The notes: generated from the sequence alone by a model not told the origin. A DNA stretch of 64,000 bases from Diadema setosum (GCF_964275005.1 NC_092703.1:2260777-2324776), one strand, 5' to 3'. Positions 42,601 to 54,000 are shown, numbered from the stretch's first letter. Made by a program: numbers and translations.

Positions 42601-45234
42601 CTGTCCCTAACTAAAAATCCATGTGTGGCGACTTTTTGTTGGTTTTGTGGTGCAGGGTCACATATGTGACCCGCTACAACAAAAAGGTCCTAAAGTCGCG
42701 CAGGGTCGAAGCCGTGAAAATCATGTTTGAAGTCAGAGCATCATAATTGGTCAAAACTTACGATTTTCTGATTTTGACATATTATTGGAGTCTGACATGT
42801 CTTCTATCATCTGTCGAAATTTTGAAGCAAAATGATGAAAGGAAAGACCAAAAAATAGCGTTTTTCTGGGCCATGTTTTTTGGCGTTTCAATGAAGCAGA
42901 AACTGGTTCGAAAATTTGGATTGAGCGCCACAGATAGGCGCCGCCCCTAACAACGACCGGAGCGATCTCATTGGTCAGTTTGCTGCTTGCCGCTAACCGA
43001 AGCGTGAAGCTCGCACACAGCCAAGTCGACTGGAGCGTGCGGTCGGGGTGCGCTATGCCCAGCCGCTTCTCCTGGCATCCTGGTCACTAATTGGTCCGTG
43101 AGGAGACCGCCGACGCTGTGCTTGAATGAGCATTTCGGGGGTTGCTAGGGTTTACCTTCTATTGTCCGTAGGTGAAAACTAACTTGCGTGTCCCTTGATC
43201 GCGATTGCGTCGCAAGGAAAACTTTCAGGGCGCTTTTTTCGAAACAGTGATTTCCCAGACGTCTCGACATGCTGTCTTTTAAACATCGATATCTCCGCAG
43301 CCGATTATTTTCATAACATGCGTTATATATCAATTTAAAGCAGAAAGATTAGGGAATTTTGTCATGCAATTTTCAAATAATCGACCTCGCCCGACTTTAG
43401 GATCATTTTGTTGTAGCGGGTCACATATGATGACTTCAATATGCACTTAAAGGGAACGCAAACCCAAAGAGCAATGTGGATTGAATGAAAGCAGCAACAT
43501 TAGTAGAACACATCAGTGAAAATTTGGAGAAAATTGGAGTAGAAAGTTATGAATTTTTTAAAGTTTTGGTGTTGGACCCGCTAGATGAGGAGACTACTAG
43601 AGGTTATGATGTATGAGTGGACAACAATATGAAGAAAATATAAAGAAAATTCCACAAAAATTCATTTTTCATGAAAATTGCAAATTCCATCAACTTGATA
43701 CTGACATATGTTAAGGGTAGCAATTATTTCCCCTGCTTTCTGATAGTGGTTAGTCAAGGGCTCTTTCATAATGCTAGAAAAGTGAATTTTTGTTGAATTT
43801 CCTTTATATTTTCTTTGTATTGATGTCCACTCATTCGTCATAACCTCTAGTAGTCACCTCATCCAGCGGTTCCAACACCAAAACTTTAAAAATTCATAAC
43901 TTTTGCATCGATTGTCCTATTTTCCTCAAACTTTCACTGATGTGTTCTACTAATGCTGCTGCTTTCACTCAATCCACATTGCTCTTTGGGTTTGCATTCC
44001 CTGTAAAGGGAAACTCGAACTGGTGTTTCAGAGAAACAAGTTGGGAAAAAAAAAACAGAATTAGTGACAGTTTCATTTTATTTTGGCAAAAATGAAGAAA
44101 GTTACAGAATTTGAGTTCCTCCTGTGTTGATGTACTATAACAGTGATATCTGTGACAGTCACATGTTATTGATATTGCCTTGGTAAATGTCGTGATGATG
44201 TCTTCTTATCATTTCTCTCATATTGGTTGTGGCCTGAAAAATCAAAAGTTTATATTTGAGTCTGTGTGTGTGTCTTTTATTGTCACTAAACTAGCAAATG
44301 ATGCAGCAGTACCTTAAAAGACAAATCAAAATTGTCTTTGTCAAATCGCCACCACAGTGCAATGACTGTGTGGAACAATGTGATTTCTTCGTATTTGAAT
44401 ATTTAAAACAAGAAGCCAAACACAAAAACACAGGATGAAAATAGGAAACATAGGTGTGTGAGCAAATGGTAGACTTGTCATAATGATTGTTATTGGTATT
44501 TGTTCGTTTGTCATTTTTCACCCACAAACATACACAAAGATTTTGTTGCATCGAAGAATGAGAATTATTATTTCCATAAATGAATGCGACTAATGCCATT
44601 ATTCTGTCAAATTGTCAATGTAAGATTCCCTTTCTGTTTAGATAAAAAATGTTGCTGAAACTGTTACATTTTAGTTTGTGTAGGGTGTGAAGTCATACTG
44701 ATCAATGTCTATTTGTGTCTTTGTGAAGGTAAACCATACATGGGCAAACCCAGTGACATGTGGGCCTTAGGGGTGGTACTCTTTACCATGCTGTACGGTC
44801 AGTTCCCTTTCTATGACAGCGCCCCACAGGAACTGTTTCGGAAGATCAAGGCCGCAGAGTTCACCCTACCCCAGTGAGTATTCCAAGGTGTTCTTTCTGT
44901 GTAAACCTGAACCATCTCATACAGTGTGTAAAACCATAAACCATTGCCGGGGCGACAAGACCTCATATTATATTGCTAATAAGTATACAAAATGTCAAAT
45001 GTTCAGGAGAGCAAAAAAAACATGGCAGCCAAAGCACTATATCAAATGGGATAGCCTTTCCTTTATGTGCTGAAAAGAGGCAGAGGCTAATACTGAGTGA
45101 TTCAGACTATATCATTATTGCTGATGTAATAGTTATCATTTTTATTTTGATAGTCAGGATTTTATCATTTATATTCTTTATCACCATTACTACAACTCCT
45201 ACTACGTATTAGTGGTACTATATTGTAGTAAAAG

Positions 45235-45298
<64 letters not shown>

Positions 45299-46994
45299 AT
45301 TATTATTATTATTGTTATTATCATCATTATTATTATTATTATTATCATCATCATCATCATCATCATCATCGTAATTACCGTTACCATTGCTATCATCATT
45401 ATTATCAAGTAAAGAGAAGACAAAAAATGGCTTTCTGTCTAGAGTGTACCATGATATTCTACAAATATTATCAAGCTACATACCCTATGTATTACATGTA
45501 TTTGCACCATAAAAGCGCAGTGCTATGTGGCCATTAATCCGTTGAGGACGAGTCCAGTGTATACTTGTGCAGGTGTCTATGGAAAATGTGTGTTGTAGCA
45601 AAATCAGTCCATCCTCAATGGGTTAATGATCTGATGAACAGGTAAAGCCCAAGCTGGCTTTAATAGAGATGAAGTGTGAAGTTGCCTCTTGTTTCGTTCC
45701 ATGCAGGGATGGCCGCGTATCTGAGAACACAAACGGTCTGATCCGTAGTTTGCTGGTCCTGGACCCCTCAACCAGACTTACAGCTTCCCAGGTCCTGGAA
45801 TCGGTCAAGACCACACTGGCAATGTGGTGAGTAGTGCTAGCCAGGCCCATTTCAGGCTAGAAATTTAAGATGTTTTTGTGAGAGTGAGTGCTGCGAGGGA
45901 TCTACATGTACATTCTGCAGGCATTGCTTTTCTGTGGGGCCCTCAAATTTTCAGAGGGTATATTAGTTTACCAAAGTAACATGAAGAATGGTTTGAAATT
46001 TGGTTTTGATAGACATAAAATGTCAATTATTTTCATTTCATTTATTGTTATAAAATGAAATGAAAACATGGCAAGTTATAGACATGCCTGTCAGAGTATG
46101 GGTGTTGGGGCCAGTGGAAAATTACCGCAAGACTATGAATTTAGTGTCTTTATGTTGTAATGTTATACACTTTAGCGTCATAAAATGCTGTTATTTGATT
46201 CATGCCATACTATGTAATGTTATGCAATAAAATATTTTGTCATGTCTCGGTGAGGTTTAATTCTGTTGGATGTTACAGTATCATGATAGAAAATTCAGAT
46301 GCACTAAGTAATTGTGCAACTGCACTTATGAACATAAAAATAGATTATGTTATATGAACATGTAGTAACCGTTTGTATTTGTTGCATTAAATTAATATGT
46401 TGTATTGTGCTATATACCCCTCTTGGTATTATTCATTGTTTTGTTAATGTACACTGATATGTCATTATGTTAATAGTTATGTTTGATGACATCATCTTAT
46501 TTTATGTTGTGTTAAGTGAGGGTAAACCATGGAGCTAACTGCTATACTATCCTGCTGAAAACATGCCAAGCCTAGGCTTGCACTCAGCATTTGTTATCAT
46601 GTTTACTGCCAGTATGAAATAATTATTTTTGATCCCCTATCTTTAATGTATTTGATCTCCCTATCTCTTTGTCCGAATAACCAGGAGATCCCTGGCCCTG
46701 CAGGGGGAACAGCTCCAAGTAGTACCAGACATTGATAATGGGGATTGTGAGCCTCCACCGGCAAAGAAGCATTGTGAGCTGGCGGGACCATGTGGAAACC
46801 TGGAACTGGACCTGAAACTTCACAGGGACAAGCCGTCGTCGACGACGGTGAATTCATCCGTTGTCGCCAGTAGCAACAGGATGCCTCGTTTGCCGCTCTC
46901 TGCCCACCAGCATCCCCCCGTGAGGCGGCTGAACCAAGACGCGCAGCCTCTCTCTGCTTCAGAGATCATCAACCTCTGCAACATGCTGTCATGA
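35631..46994 (+). CDS. STK40: STK40 orthologue: Tribbles-related serine/threonine pseudokinase, complete
   Basis: Coding exons are 35631-36677, 39335-39469, 40209-40499, 41229-41397, 44729-44873, 45707-45826 and 46685-46994: 2217 nt and 738 residues with no frame break. Order: a Ser/Pro/Gln-rich region (about 1-310); an N-lobe opening KRAGPYLLGPRLG and lacking a GxGxxG loop; a lysine candidate at 349 (FYSLK); VHRDLKLGN (HRD at 496-498); TNFCLG at 516-521 where kinases have DFG; SPAYISPDV in place of APE; PSDMWALGVVLFTMLYGQFPFY; and a tail with LQVVPDID (646-653) and PPVRRLNQDAQP. Loss of DFG is typical of STK40, a pseudokinase known in vertebrates to bind the ubiquitin ligase COP1; the VPD motif in the tail is a candidate contact (inference). 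Vertebrate STK40 is about 435 residues, so this one is much longer at the N-terminus. The start codon was chosen because MKRxAS matches the family N-terminus. Confidence 0.95.
37252..37406. mobile_element. 155-bp hairpin element in STK40 intron 1
   Basis: Left TATACCAGGCC mirrors right GGCCTGGTATA. Inner GGTTGAAACTATGTGCCT and GGTGACTTCAGTAGCACT pair with AGTGCTACTGAAGTCACC and AGGCACATAGTTTCAACC. Loop around GGGGCGCAGCCCC. Confidence 0.8.
38240..38330 (+). mobile_element. Short LINE C-terminal fragment in STK40 intron 1
   Basis: The reading GDHTFSYMAPKLWNNLPISL matches the conserved end of CR1/L2-type reverse transcriptases. It is followed by unrelated sequence, so this is a small remnant. 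Confidence 0.6.
38560..38720 (+). repeat. ~50-bp imperfect triplicate near GCGAAGCGAAGG
   Basis: TGCCATACTCATTCATTTGT, GCGATACCCATTCATTTGTG and GTGATACCCATTCATTAACA each precede a GTGAAA or ATGAAA and a GCGAAG-type block. Confidence 0.7.
39335..39469 (+). CDS. STK40: STK40 exon 2 (N-lobe)
   Basis: The acceptor is ttgcattcag and the donor is TTTCAG|gtgggg. Its 45 codons encode ILTLSENGRE... through VVHHHGLFQ, closely matching vertebrate STK40 (QGKMLLHTEYSLLSLL). The last bases of this exon and its donor are the founder unit of the tandem array that follows. Confidence 0.95.
39461..39880 (+). repeat. ~71-bp tandem repeat made of STK40 exon 2's end and splice donor
   Basis: TTTCAG|GTGGGG occurs at the true donor (39470) and again with GT at 39541, 39613, 39683, 39755 and 39826, spacing 70-72 bp. 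Each unit carries CTCCCAGCTGACCACCATGG (or a variant) before CTATTTCAG. Units alternate between GTGGGGT and GTGGGGGT forms. Confidence 0.93.
40209..40499 (+). CDS. STK40: STK40 exon 3 (N-lobe, serine-run insertion)
   Basis: The acceptor is aaatacag and the donor is AGT|gtgagt. Its 97 codons encode DRAYEIRPD..., then two serine runs (residues 411-419 and 424-430), then KKRLCLVLDCLVAHDF and LSEKEAVYVFHDVV. The serine runs come from a TCA/TCG/TCC trinucleotide repeat at 40256-40317 and sit where vertebrate STK40 has a short acidic loop. Confidence 0.94.
41229..41397 (+). CDS. STK40: STK40 exon 4 (catalytic-loop remnant)
   Basis: The acceptor is tctcttcag. The donor is G|gtaact, where the +5 base is C rather than the usual G. 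It encodes KNIVHRDLKLGN, the DFG-position TNFCLG and GSPAYISPDVLSG, and ends in phase 1. An inverted-repeat element starts at 41404, just after the donor. Confidence 0.95.
41404..41851. mobile_element. 448-bp inverted-repeat element abutting STK40 exon 4 donor
   Basis: The ends are AATAAGCCAGTTCGGGGTT and its exact complement AACCCCGAACTGGCTTATT. A diverged copy lies at 59951-60395. No coding capacity. It begins at intron position +7. Confidence 0.82.
41970..42665 (-). mobile_element. ~690-bp terminal-inverted-repeat element, copy 4, in STK40 intron 4
   Basis: It starts ATGTGACAGTGCATCACAAA and ends GGTTTTGTGGTGCAGGGTCA, inverted relative to copy 1. Its right end runs directly into the next element at CATATGTGAC. 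Confidence 0.78.
42662..43429. mobile_element. Second terminal-inverted-repeat element in STK40 intron 4
   Basis: It starts ATGTGACCCGCTACAACAAA and ends TTTGTTGTAGCGGGTCACAT. Subterminal CCTAAAGTCG at the left pairs with CGACTTTAGG at the right. The interior is relatively G+C-rich (about 42900-43110). The terminal TGTGACCC is shared with the ~690-bp family, but the body differs. Confidence 0.75.
43447..44006. mobile_element. Foldback element with TTAAAGGGAACGCAAACCC ends
   Basis: The left arm TTAAAGGGAACGCAAACCCA mirrors the right end TGGGTTTGCATTCCC; complementarity continues for over 150 bp (CAATGTGGATTGA, AACACATCAGTGAAA, AACCTCTA). The centre contains an unpaired part. Non-coding. Confidence 0.72.
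44729..44873 (+). CDS. STK40: STK40 exon 5 (C-lobe)
   Basis: The acceptor is tgtgaag and the donor is CCCCA|gtgagt. It encodes KPYMGKPSDMWALGVV, LFTMLYGQFPFY and QELFRKIKAAEFTLP, the F-helix region of the kinase fold. A Gln codon is split with the next exon. Confidence 0.95.
45236..45405 (+). repeat. ATT then ATC trinucleotide repeat in STK40 intron 5
   Basis: ATT triplets (45238-45345) change to ATC triplets (45346-45370). Confidence 0.92.
45534..45626 (-). mobile_element. TTAA mini-element, copy 4, in STK40 intron 5
   Basis: It starts TTAATCCGTTGAGGACGAG and ends ATCCTCAATGGGTTAA. It is inverted relative to copies 1-3 and lies 80 bp before STK40 exon 6. Confidence 0.78.
45707..45826 (+). 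CDS. STK40: STK40 exon 6 (C-lobe end)
   Basis: The acceptor is ccatgcag and the donor is TG|gtgagt. It encodes DGRVSENTNGLIRSLLVLDP and STRLTASQVLE, the end of the kinase fold. It finishes within a Trp codon shared with the last exon. A TTAA mini-element ends 80 bp upstream. Confidence 0.95.
45827..46684 (+). other. STK40 intron 6
   Basis: AT-rich; a short hairpin CATTTCATTT...AAATGAAATG lies near 46038-46065. Nothing else seen. Confidence 0.7.
46685..46994 (+). CDS. STK40: STK40 last coding exon (C-terminal tail)
   Basis: The acceptor is aataaccag and the stop is TGA at 46992-46994. It encodes 102 residues after the split Trp: RSLALQGEQLQVVPDID, a less conserved linker, then PPVRRLNQDAQPL, which matches the vertebrate tail. 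The VVPD sequence resembles the VP-type COP1-binding motif of Tribbles-related proteins (inference). Confidence 0.93.
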
Positions 46995-48338
46995 TGACGT
47001 CCACGTCACTGCCTGGGGTAGGAGTTTGGGTCTGGTGGTTTTGTACTTGTTGGGTGATGAGAAGGTTCTGGGTTCAAGCCAGCATATAATGTGTAGTGTA
47101 CAAATAGTACACATTGGTGAGGGCATTAATAAGAATTACCCGCACACTGTGCATTTGGGACAGTCTAACACATCAGAGGTGATAGCTGAAAGTGTTTGGA
47201 CTGTTTGAAAGGTGTCGTGTGTGGGTAATTATGCTTTTGCCATACAAAATGATGTATATTATTTGTTTTTAAAATAATGAAGCAAATATCCTTGTTCAAA
47301 GAATTTCAACTGTAGGCTTTTTAAATTCCACAGCAGCCATTTTTGCATTTTTACAATGTTGAAGTGCTAATAACTGGTTATTATACTTTGATAATTATTG
47401 GTTATAAAGCAAAATTACATTCCTGTGCAACCGCTGCAACCGTGCTTGCCTGTCCCGCATCAGACTCATCAGTCACTTTTGAGCCTGCAGCAGACGTAGA
47501 CTTCCTTAGATCTTTGCTTGTGAAGCAAAGCCATACATACACATACATACATACTTTGTTAATTACTGGTTATAAGCAAAATTACATGATGGGCAAAATG
47601 AATGCCTGGTCATGTGCACACTCTCGGCCAATCAGTTGATTAGGAACTGCTTCATTGTTTTATAAAAAGAAGTATGTCTTTGAAGTAGCTTTGCAGTTAA
47701 TTCATGATGATGCTCTTTACCATGTAATAAGGAGGAGCTTGAAGCATGGTATTTATCTGTAGGCAGTTAAAGTTGTGGTTGGTATAGAAACTCATTCACA
47801 CATGGGAGATGGTGCACATTTGATGTACAGAGACTAGGTTATGTAAGGATTGGTGGAGTAGTTCTGAATTATATTTTACTCTTCATTGAGTAACACATGC
47901 CATGGAGTAATGGTACATCAGAGGAGCTGGAATGATCTCATTTACAGTTATTATTTATGAAACCTTTAAATTTTCCCAGTAATGTCCTGCAAAGTATCCA
48001 GATTGATGCTATAGTATATTTCTTGACTTTGACATACGTACAGGTGTAGATTAACTAATGTTCATTGAGATATAGAGTATTGTGATCTCAGGAAAAGAAA
48101 TGAAAGAAAAAAAAATCTCTGTTGTCTTGTCATTATTGTTCCCCTCCCCTTTTATCCCTCATATCTGCATAGGACAAAGGTTATAGACTTAGGTGAACCA
48201 TTGATTACAATCTATATGCTGTTCTAAACAGTGAAGAAAAGCTTGCCGTATCTGAGACACAATTTTTAACTGCATACAAATGCAATACCAAGAACTCATA
48301 GTTTTACAGGCTCTATACAGCACTGTCTGTTGGATGGA
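46995..48338 (+). other. STK40 3' UTR and flank
   Basis: No gene is seen. No AATAAA was found close to the stop; the first clear ones lie near 49170 inside a transposon-like repeat, so the 3' end is undetermined. TG-rich and AT-rich sequence with a CATACA microsatellite near 47532-47553. Confidence 0.3.
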
Positions 48339-48410
48339 AGCTTGGTGGTCTAGAGGATAAGATGCTTGTCTGCTGATCACAAGGTTGTAGGTTCAATTCC
48401 TGGCCAAGTT
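48339..48410 (+). repeat. tRNA-like segment: SINE head or tRNA pseudogene
   Basis: It is 72 nt. Acceptor arms AGCTTGG and CCAAGTT pair with one wobble. The A-box-like sequence is TGGTCTAGAGGA and the B box is GGTTCAATTCC with a 7-nt T loop. The anticodon arm is abnormal: CTTGT/ACAAG encloses nine bases. No functional tRNA isotype is assigned; a tRNA-derived SINE is most likely. Confidence 0.5.
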
Positions 48411-51400
48411 TGTATACCCATGATTTGCACTGAGGCTATTACTAAACACTTCTTAATTTGGTGCTTGTTTATGTCGATGTAGGGTAATTTGTCTATCAGT
48501 TGCAATAGAAAATAAGTTGATGCAAGAATTTGATTAATTTGATTAAAGGCTATATACTGTTATAATAAGTATGCCCTGAATGATTTTTTTGATAAAGGGA
48601 TTGATTTACATGTCCATATTACACGGCAATGGAACCCATATATTTGCAGCATCAATATGGACATGACATATCTGATTTTTTGTTCAATTTGTGCCCTGTA
48701 ACTTACATGAGCTGATCAACATGCAGAAATTAATTGAGAACACTTTGTTTTAGTGAATGGAAATCAATTTGACAAATTGATGAATTTTCATGTCCTAGAG
48801 CAATTATGTATGAACAGGTTTGTCTTAAATGTCGTGTTCTGATGCCTTCTTTCACATGATTTCATGTTGAATACTTCGATTTGCAATAATTCAACACTAA
48901 GCTGAATTATTCCACTCTTATTTGAGATGCTATATTTCACCCACTCAGCTCAGCAGTAATGCCTGAATTATTTTCATGATAATTATGAGTATGCAAATTT
49001 AGAAAATGCAGACACTATTAATTGTCATATTATTTTTGGGAGTGCAATAATTGTGAGAATCTGGACTTGGAATACAATTTTGCTGAAGCACAGTATAGTC
49101 GACTCCCATTATGTTAAGAAAGTCCTCAGGACCGCCACTTTTCTTTCGTTATACCAAAATTTTGTTACAGCGAAAAAATAAACAATAAAGAATAGAGCGG
49201 ATAATGTTTGTGGATGAATTTTTACTTCGTTGGAACGGGAAATTCATTATAACAGTGTTCGTTATGATAAGACTCCACTGTAGTTGAATTAGCAATCAAG
49301 AACTGTAGGAATGGGATTAGAAACAAATTACCACTCCTCAGCATGAAGAAAAGGTAGCAATTTCACACCATGGAGACAGTACAGTGGTATATTGCATTTC
49401 TGAATACCAGGGGCAGGATGATGGCAGGTTTGGCTATCGCACACATGGCTTTGCTTGCAAAGAGTTGTCAAAACAAGAACACTGTGAAATAATTGGTGTT
49501 TACAAAAAATTATTTTGAAGTCTTGAGATCCGCTTGAGGCTTGTTTTTCAAATACCTCAACAGGAAAGACACCCCCCCCCCCCAAAAAAAAAAAAAAGAA
49601 AAAGAAAAAAAGGGGAAGGGAAACCAACAACAACATAAAAAAAAAAAGTTGGTTTTCAAAAAGATGAACCTGGCATGCTTGTGATGAGCAGACCCCCTAC
49701 CAAGCTGATCTTAAAGGTATTAGCCCACATTTGTAAACCTGCAGCAATTGGTCTTATAGTTAGCATGGAGTTTGGGTATGATTGCAGTAACACCTGTGCA
49801 AAATTTTGTTCCAATTAGTCCATTACTTTCATAAAAATAAATGAAAATGCACCGTATGCATGCGTATAAAAAGGCTCGCTAGCTCCGGTCCACGCACATA
49901 CTACATGCATGCGATACATGTGTAAGTTAATGTACGTAGCTAGCCCGCGCTCGTTATTCGATTTTGGGTCGGGTTGACCCGGTTTGAAAATTGATTTTAA
50001 AATGATGATTATCTCTCTTTTATCGAATGGTATAGACAAAGAGCAACAGGTGAGGTATGTTACTGTTATAACTTGTACTTGAAGTCATATTGGACCTGTT
50101 TTATGCAGTTTTGATTTTCGTGGGTTTGCAAATGTGGGTTAGTACCTTTAACAGAAAGATTTCCCTATTTTAGACCATGTCAGTCCATGCTTGGGATCAA
50201 TCAAAGTCATGCCCATGAACACAATGCAAATCATTTTTAGGCAAAGTGCCATCCTAGTTTTAATTTTCCAAAATTCATTTCTGAAGTTTTATAGGGATCT
50301 GTCCTTCCTCAGGAGAGAGCATCTCAGCTCATTTATAGAGATTCTAATTAAAATTATGTTGCTGCGGCACAATAATTCTTCGATATCTGCTATCATGTAT
50401 CTTTAGTGTTTAATTAGTAAACCATGACTGATTACCCTTTTTTATGGGGGTGGGGTGGGTGGGCTGGTTTACTTTTTTTATGAATGAGTAGCACACATAA
50501 CTATCATGGTATGCATGCTCTTAGCAAAATTTAACCTACCGTGGGAAATGAAATGAAGGACATGAATGAATGATGATTGCTGACAAGTGAATATATCAAG
50601 TATCAGGGTTTTATTTCTCAGTTACTTTTAGTACTTAAATATCGAGCACTGAGAAAAAAAAAGAACAATAGTAATCTGCATGACAGTTCATATTCAATTT
50701 CAGCATATTTCCTCATTGTGTACAGTATGTGTACAGTAATTATTTATTTTACTATGAAGTGATTTTCCAAAAACAAGATACAACCTTGTACCTCACGGGA
50801 ATGCCTCACTGTGTTAAAAGGCATACATGCATGCATATACAGTTAAACTTGCGTATAAGTCGGCATGCGCGAGACAGGAGAAAATGTGTCGGCTTACGTG
50901 GAAGTCAAGAAACTAATAAAGAAAAAAAAAAGAGAGAAAAATTTGGGACTTTCCATTTCATAGACTTAGGCAATTTGTCGACTTCTGTGATGATGTCTAA
51001 AAGTTAAAGTGAAGTTAGTTAAGGTGAAGTTTACTGTACATTAAAGCTAGATTAAGCTGATGTGAAAACAACCAAAGAATAGTAACACAGGTGAGAAATG
51101 TGTAGACTGATATGCCACCTGGGTAGACAAGTCACATCTCTTAAAATACTGCCAGACTTTTGGGCATGTTAAACGTGGCATCTGTTAAAGACGTTGTATT
51201 CCAGTTGATAGCAAATAAGCAAAGTATCTTTTTATTTGAAATGTTATTGTAGTGATCACAGGGTCACTTGATTTTGTATTAGTATGAGCACTTTTCTGAA
51301 AACACAGATTTTTATTGTTGATATGTTATGTTTTATATAATGCAGTACAAGACCTAAAACTTATATCACTTAAGAGAGTTGCTGTGCTCTGATAAATATT

Positions 51401-52042
51401 TGATGATAATAGAATATTAATGTTTTTGTGGCACCTGCTAAATTAAAAGAATTATCAATATTATGTCCACCTAATTAAGACTGCGAATGTATTTATGTTT
51501 ACTCGTAAAAAGTGCAAGAACAGGAATGCCACAATTTCCTTTGTTTGATTTCAGAACAATCTGGCATGTGCACACAGGTAGAACTGAACACACATTCCCA
51601 CGCAAGCATATTGACAGAATGTTGCACATACAAATTTTGTAATTGTGTAAACCCATATGCTGGAACATGACAGCCAAAGTCATAGGGGAGGTGATAATAG
51701 AGGAGAATGGTTCTGGAAACATCTAGTCTTTACAATTTACTCCCACTTCCCTCGTTGACAAATATTATGTGGTTGAACAAATCACAGTATACCTAATAAT
51801 GAATCTTGTGAAATGTTTAAAAGATGTGCATTATTCATGTAATGAATTGAAATTATAGGGCTGTTTCAGCTTTTTGACAGTCACTGAATAAGTGTATGAG
51901 TGCATTCTGCAGTAGCTAGATATACAAATGTTTATATGTTAGTGCTATGGACTTATTAAACAAAGTCAGGGGAGACAATGTAATGTTAACAATTAATAGA
52001 ATTACTATCCAGTATTGATATTTTCATGTGCTCTGTACATCA
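48411..52042. other. No gene seen downstream of STK40
   Basis: It holds a pogo-like remnant (49091-49282), C-run/A-run sequence (49570-49597), a CTAGCTCC segment near 49880 and AT-rich DNA. No coding candidate. Confidence 0.45.
49091..49282. mobile_element. Possible pogo/Tigger-like short element
   Basis: CAGTATAGTCGACTCCCATT at the left and ATAAGACTCCACTGTA at the right give imperfect inverted ends of the kind seen in pogo-like MITEs. It contains AATAAA hexamers near 49175. Diverged, non-coding. Confidence 0.4.
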
Positions 52043-52200
52043 GGGTCCTATTTCATAAAAGATTTTACGATAGCAACTCTTGCTGGAATGACAACTTCCA
52101 ATAGCAACAGCCAATCAGGAACCTGGATTCTTGTTATTACTATAGCAATTGCCATTTTAGCAAGAGTTGCCATCATATCAACTCTTTATGAAATGGGAAC
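52043..52200. mobile_element. Short foldback MITE
   Basis: Left GGTCCTATTTCATAAA mirrors right TTTATGAAATGGGAAC; inner ATAGCAACTCTTGCT pairs with AGCAAGAGTTGCCAT. Related in style to 13773-13946. Confidence 0.7.
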
Positions 52201-52640
52201 TAGAAGCTTTCTAAATTCCAAAAAGGGTTTTATTGTGCATGCAAGGTAGATTTGCTGGAGCTGTTGAAGCACCGATGCTGTAAAAGTTTTTATCCAGGCT
52301 TAAAATCATGTCATGTAGATGTTGTAGATTGGTTTTAGAGACAAGAAAGTTAAATTTGAAGAATTGATATTGATACCTATTCGGAATTTCAACCCAGCTG
52401 CCTGAACAAAGGCCGGGTTAGTAATGGTGTGAGCAAGGTGTTAGGAGCTCTGGTTCAGATGTTTGAATATAATATCCTGTTCAGTCAATGTATTCATGTG
52501 CCTTTATAGACATGTTTTATATGAAAGAGAGAAAGAAGAGTCAATTAAATAGTCATATTATGAATTCAGTAAAACATGTTTCTCTTGGGAGTGATATTGC
52601 TTGGACTGGTTCTGAAAATGCAGCGTACAGTGGAAATTCA

Positions 52641-53060
52641 TCATGAATAGATCTGGGTCATCCAACGAGCCTGACATGAGTCATATAGCTCATGAGCTCG
52701 ACACTGGGCAAATACAGAAAAGGCCCGTGAGTCTGACAGTAGGCAAACAAGGCCCCACCAGTCCAACACTTGGCAAAAAAAAAAAGGCCCACGAGTCCAA
52801 CACAAGGCAAACAAGGCCCACAAGTCTGACAATAGGCAAAAAGGGTCACGAGACAACACTGCATATATCAAGCCCCCAGATTTAATGAGTGTCAGGCTCT
52901 TGGGCCTTGTTGTCCTATCTCGGACTCGTGGGCCTTATTTGCCCAGTGTTCGCTCATCTGTGTGATTCGTGGACTGTATGACTTGTGGACTGTATGAGTT
53001 GTGGCTTGCATGACGCGTGGGTGTTGGACTCATGACGGGCACCCATAGATCAGACCCGGA
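52641..53060. repeat. GGCAAACAAGGCCCACGAGT repeat cluster with inverted counterparts
   Basis: Near-direct ~30-bp units run from 52696 to 52860; GGGCCTTG/GGACTCGTGGGCCTTATT at 52908-52942 is the inverse. GATCTGGGT near 52651 and ATCAGACCCGG near 53048 mirror each other, so the cluster may be an inverted-repeat element. Confidence 0.65.
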
Positions 53061-54000
53061 TTACGAAATACTGGACACCATGGGGGCAAACGCATTTTGT
53101 TTAGTCCCACATAAGTGAAGTCCTGGTGGATTGCCCTCAGCCGCTGATAATTCTAAGAAAATGTTTGTGATAAACGTATCTCGCCAGCCCAAAGGACAAA
53201 GAGTCGGCTTCATCAGTGACATTATGTAGAAGAATTCAAAGAAAGAAAGTTAGATACAGCATTTTATGTTTAACATGTCACTGATCTAGCGACCTATTCT
53301 GATTCGCAGACGGACATTATCTAGAACGAGTCACCTAAATTCAAGTGAAATGAGAAAGAGAAATCTATGACCATGTACAGTGTAAATGAAATTCATCCTT
53401 TTCCCTCAATTTTGTCCCCCCCCCCCCCCCCCGGCAGATTTTTTGCTCAAGTTGGTATAAGTCCTGTACACGACAATGACGCACATGAGCAATAAGAAGA
53501 AAGAATGAGGAAACTGGCATTACGATGTAGAGAAAAAACAAATGTGTATGTATGTAGGAGGGGGTGTTGAATCAATATTTTAGACGTTAGCATTCACAAA
53601 CAGGGAAAGTAAAAAGGCGCCCACGGTTGTATGGTCCATCTATGTGTAAAATAAAGTTTGTAGGTGGAAATAAGGAAGCAGTACTCACAAATTGAGCATA
53701 AAATTTGCAATTAAAGTACTATTTCACTCAAGTTGAATTTTGGTTTGGTAGTAAAGTAAAATCAAACAAAAAGTTACTGAGGAAATGTTTGAGTTATATA
53801 TACACATAAACCGATTACAAATATTTTACATATTAGGTGCAGAAAACATTCAGTCTTACCGTCATTGAAGCAGTGGCTCTAAATCTCATTATAATACATA
53901 TCTTGGGGGGGGGGGGGATAAATTGGAGATGTTGAGATTCATCAAATGTGGACAAAATCAATAAGACATTATTTATAAAAATAGTGGAGAGAGAAATGGG

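Noticed and set aside
45202..45423. Poly-isoleucine/methionine open frames
   Set aside because: They are translations of the ATT/ATC microsatellite in STK40 intron 5.
48339..48410. Functional tRNA gene
   Set aside because: The anticodon loop has nine bases, so it is better read as a SINE head or pseudogene.
52643..52885. Open frame with repeated GKxGPTSPT-like peptide
   Set aside because: It is the translation of short DNA repeats that also occur inverted nearby; no coding signal.
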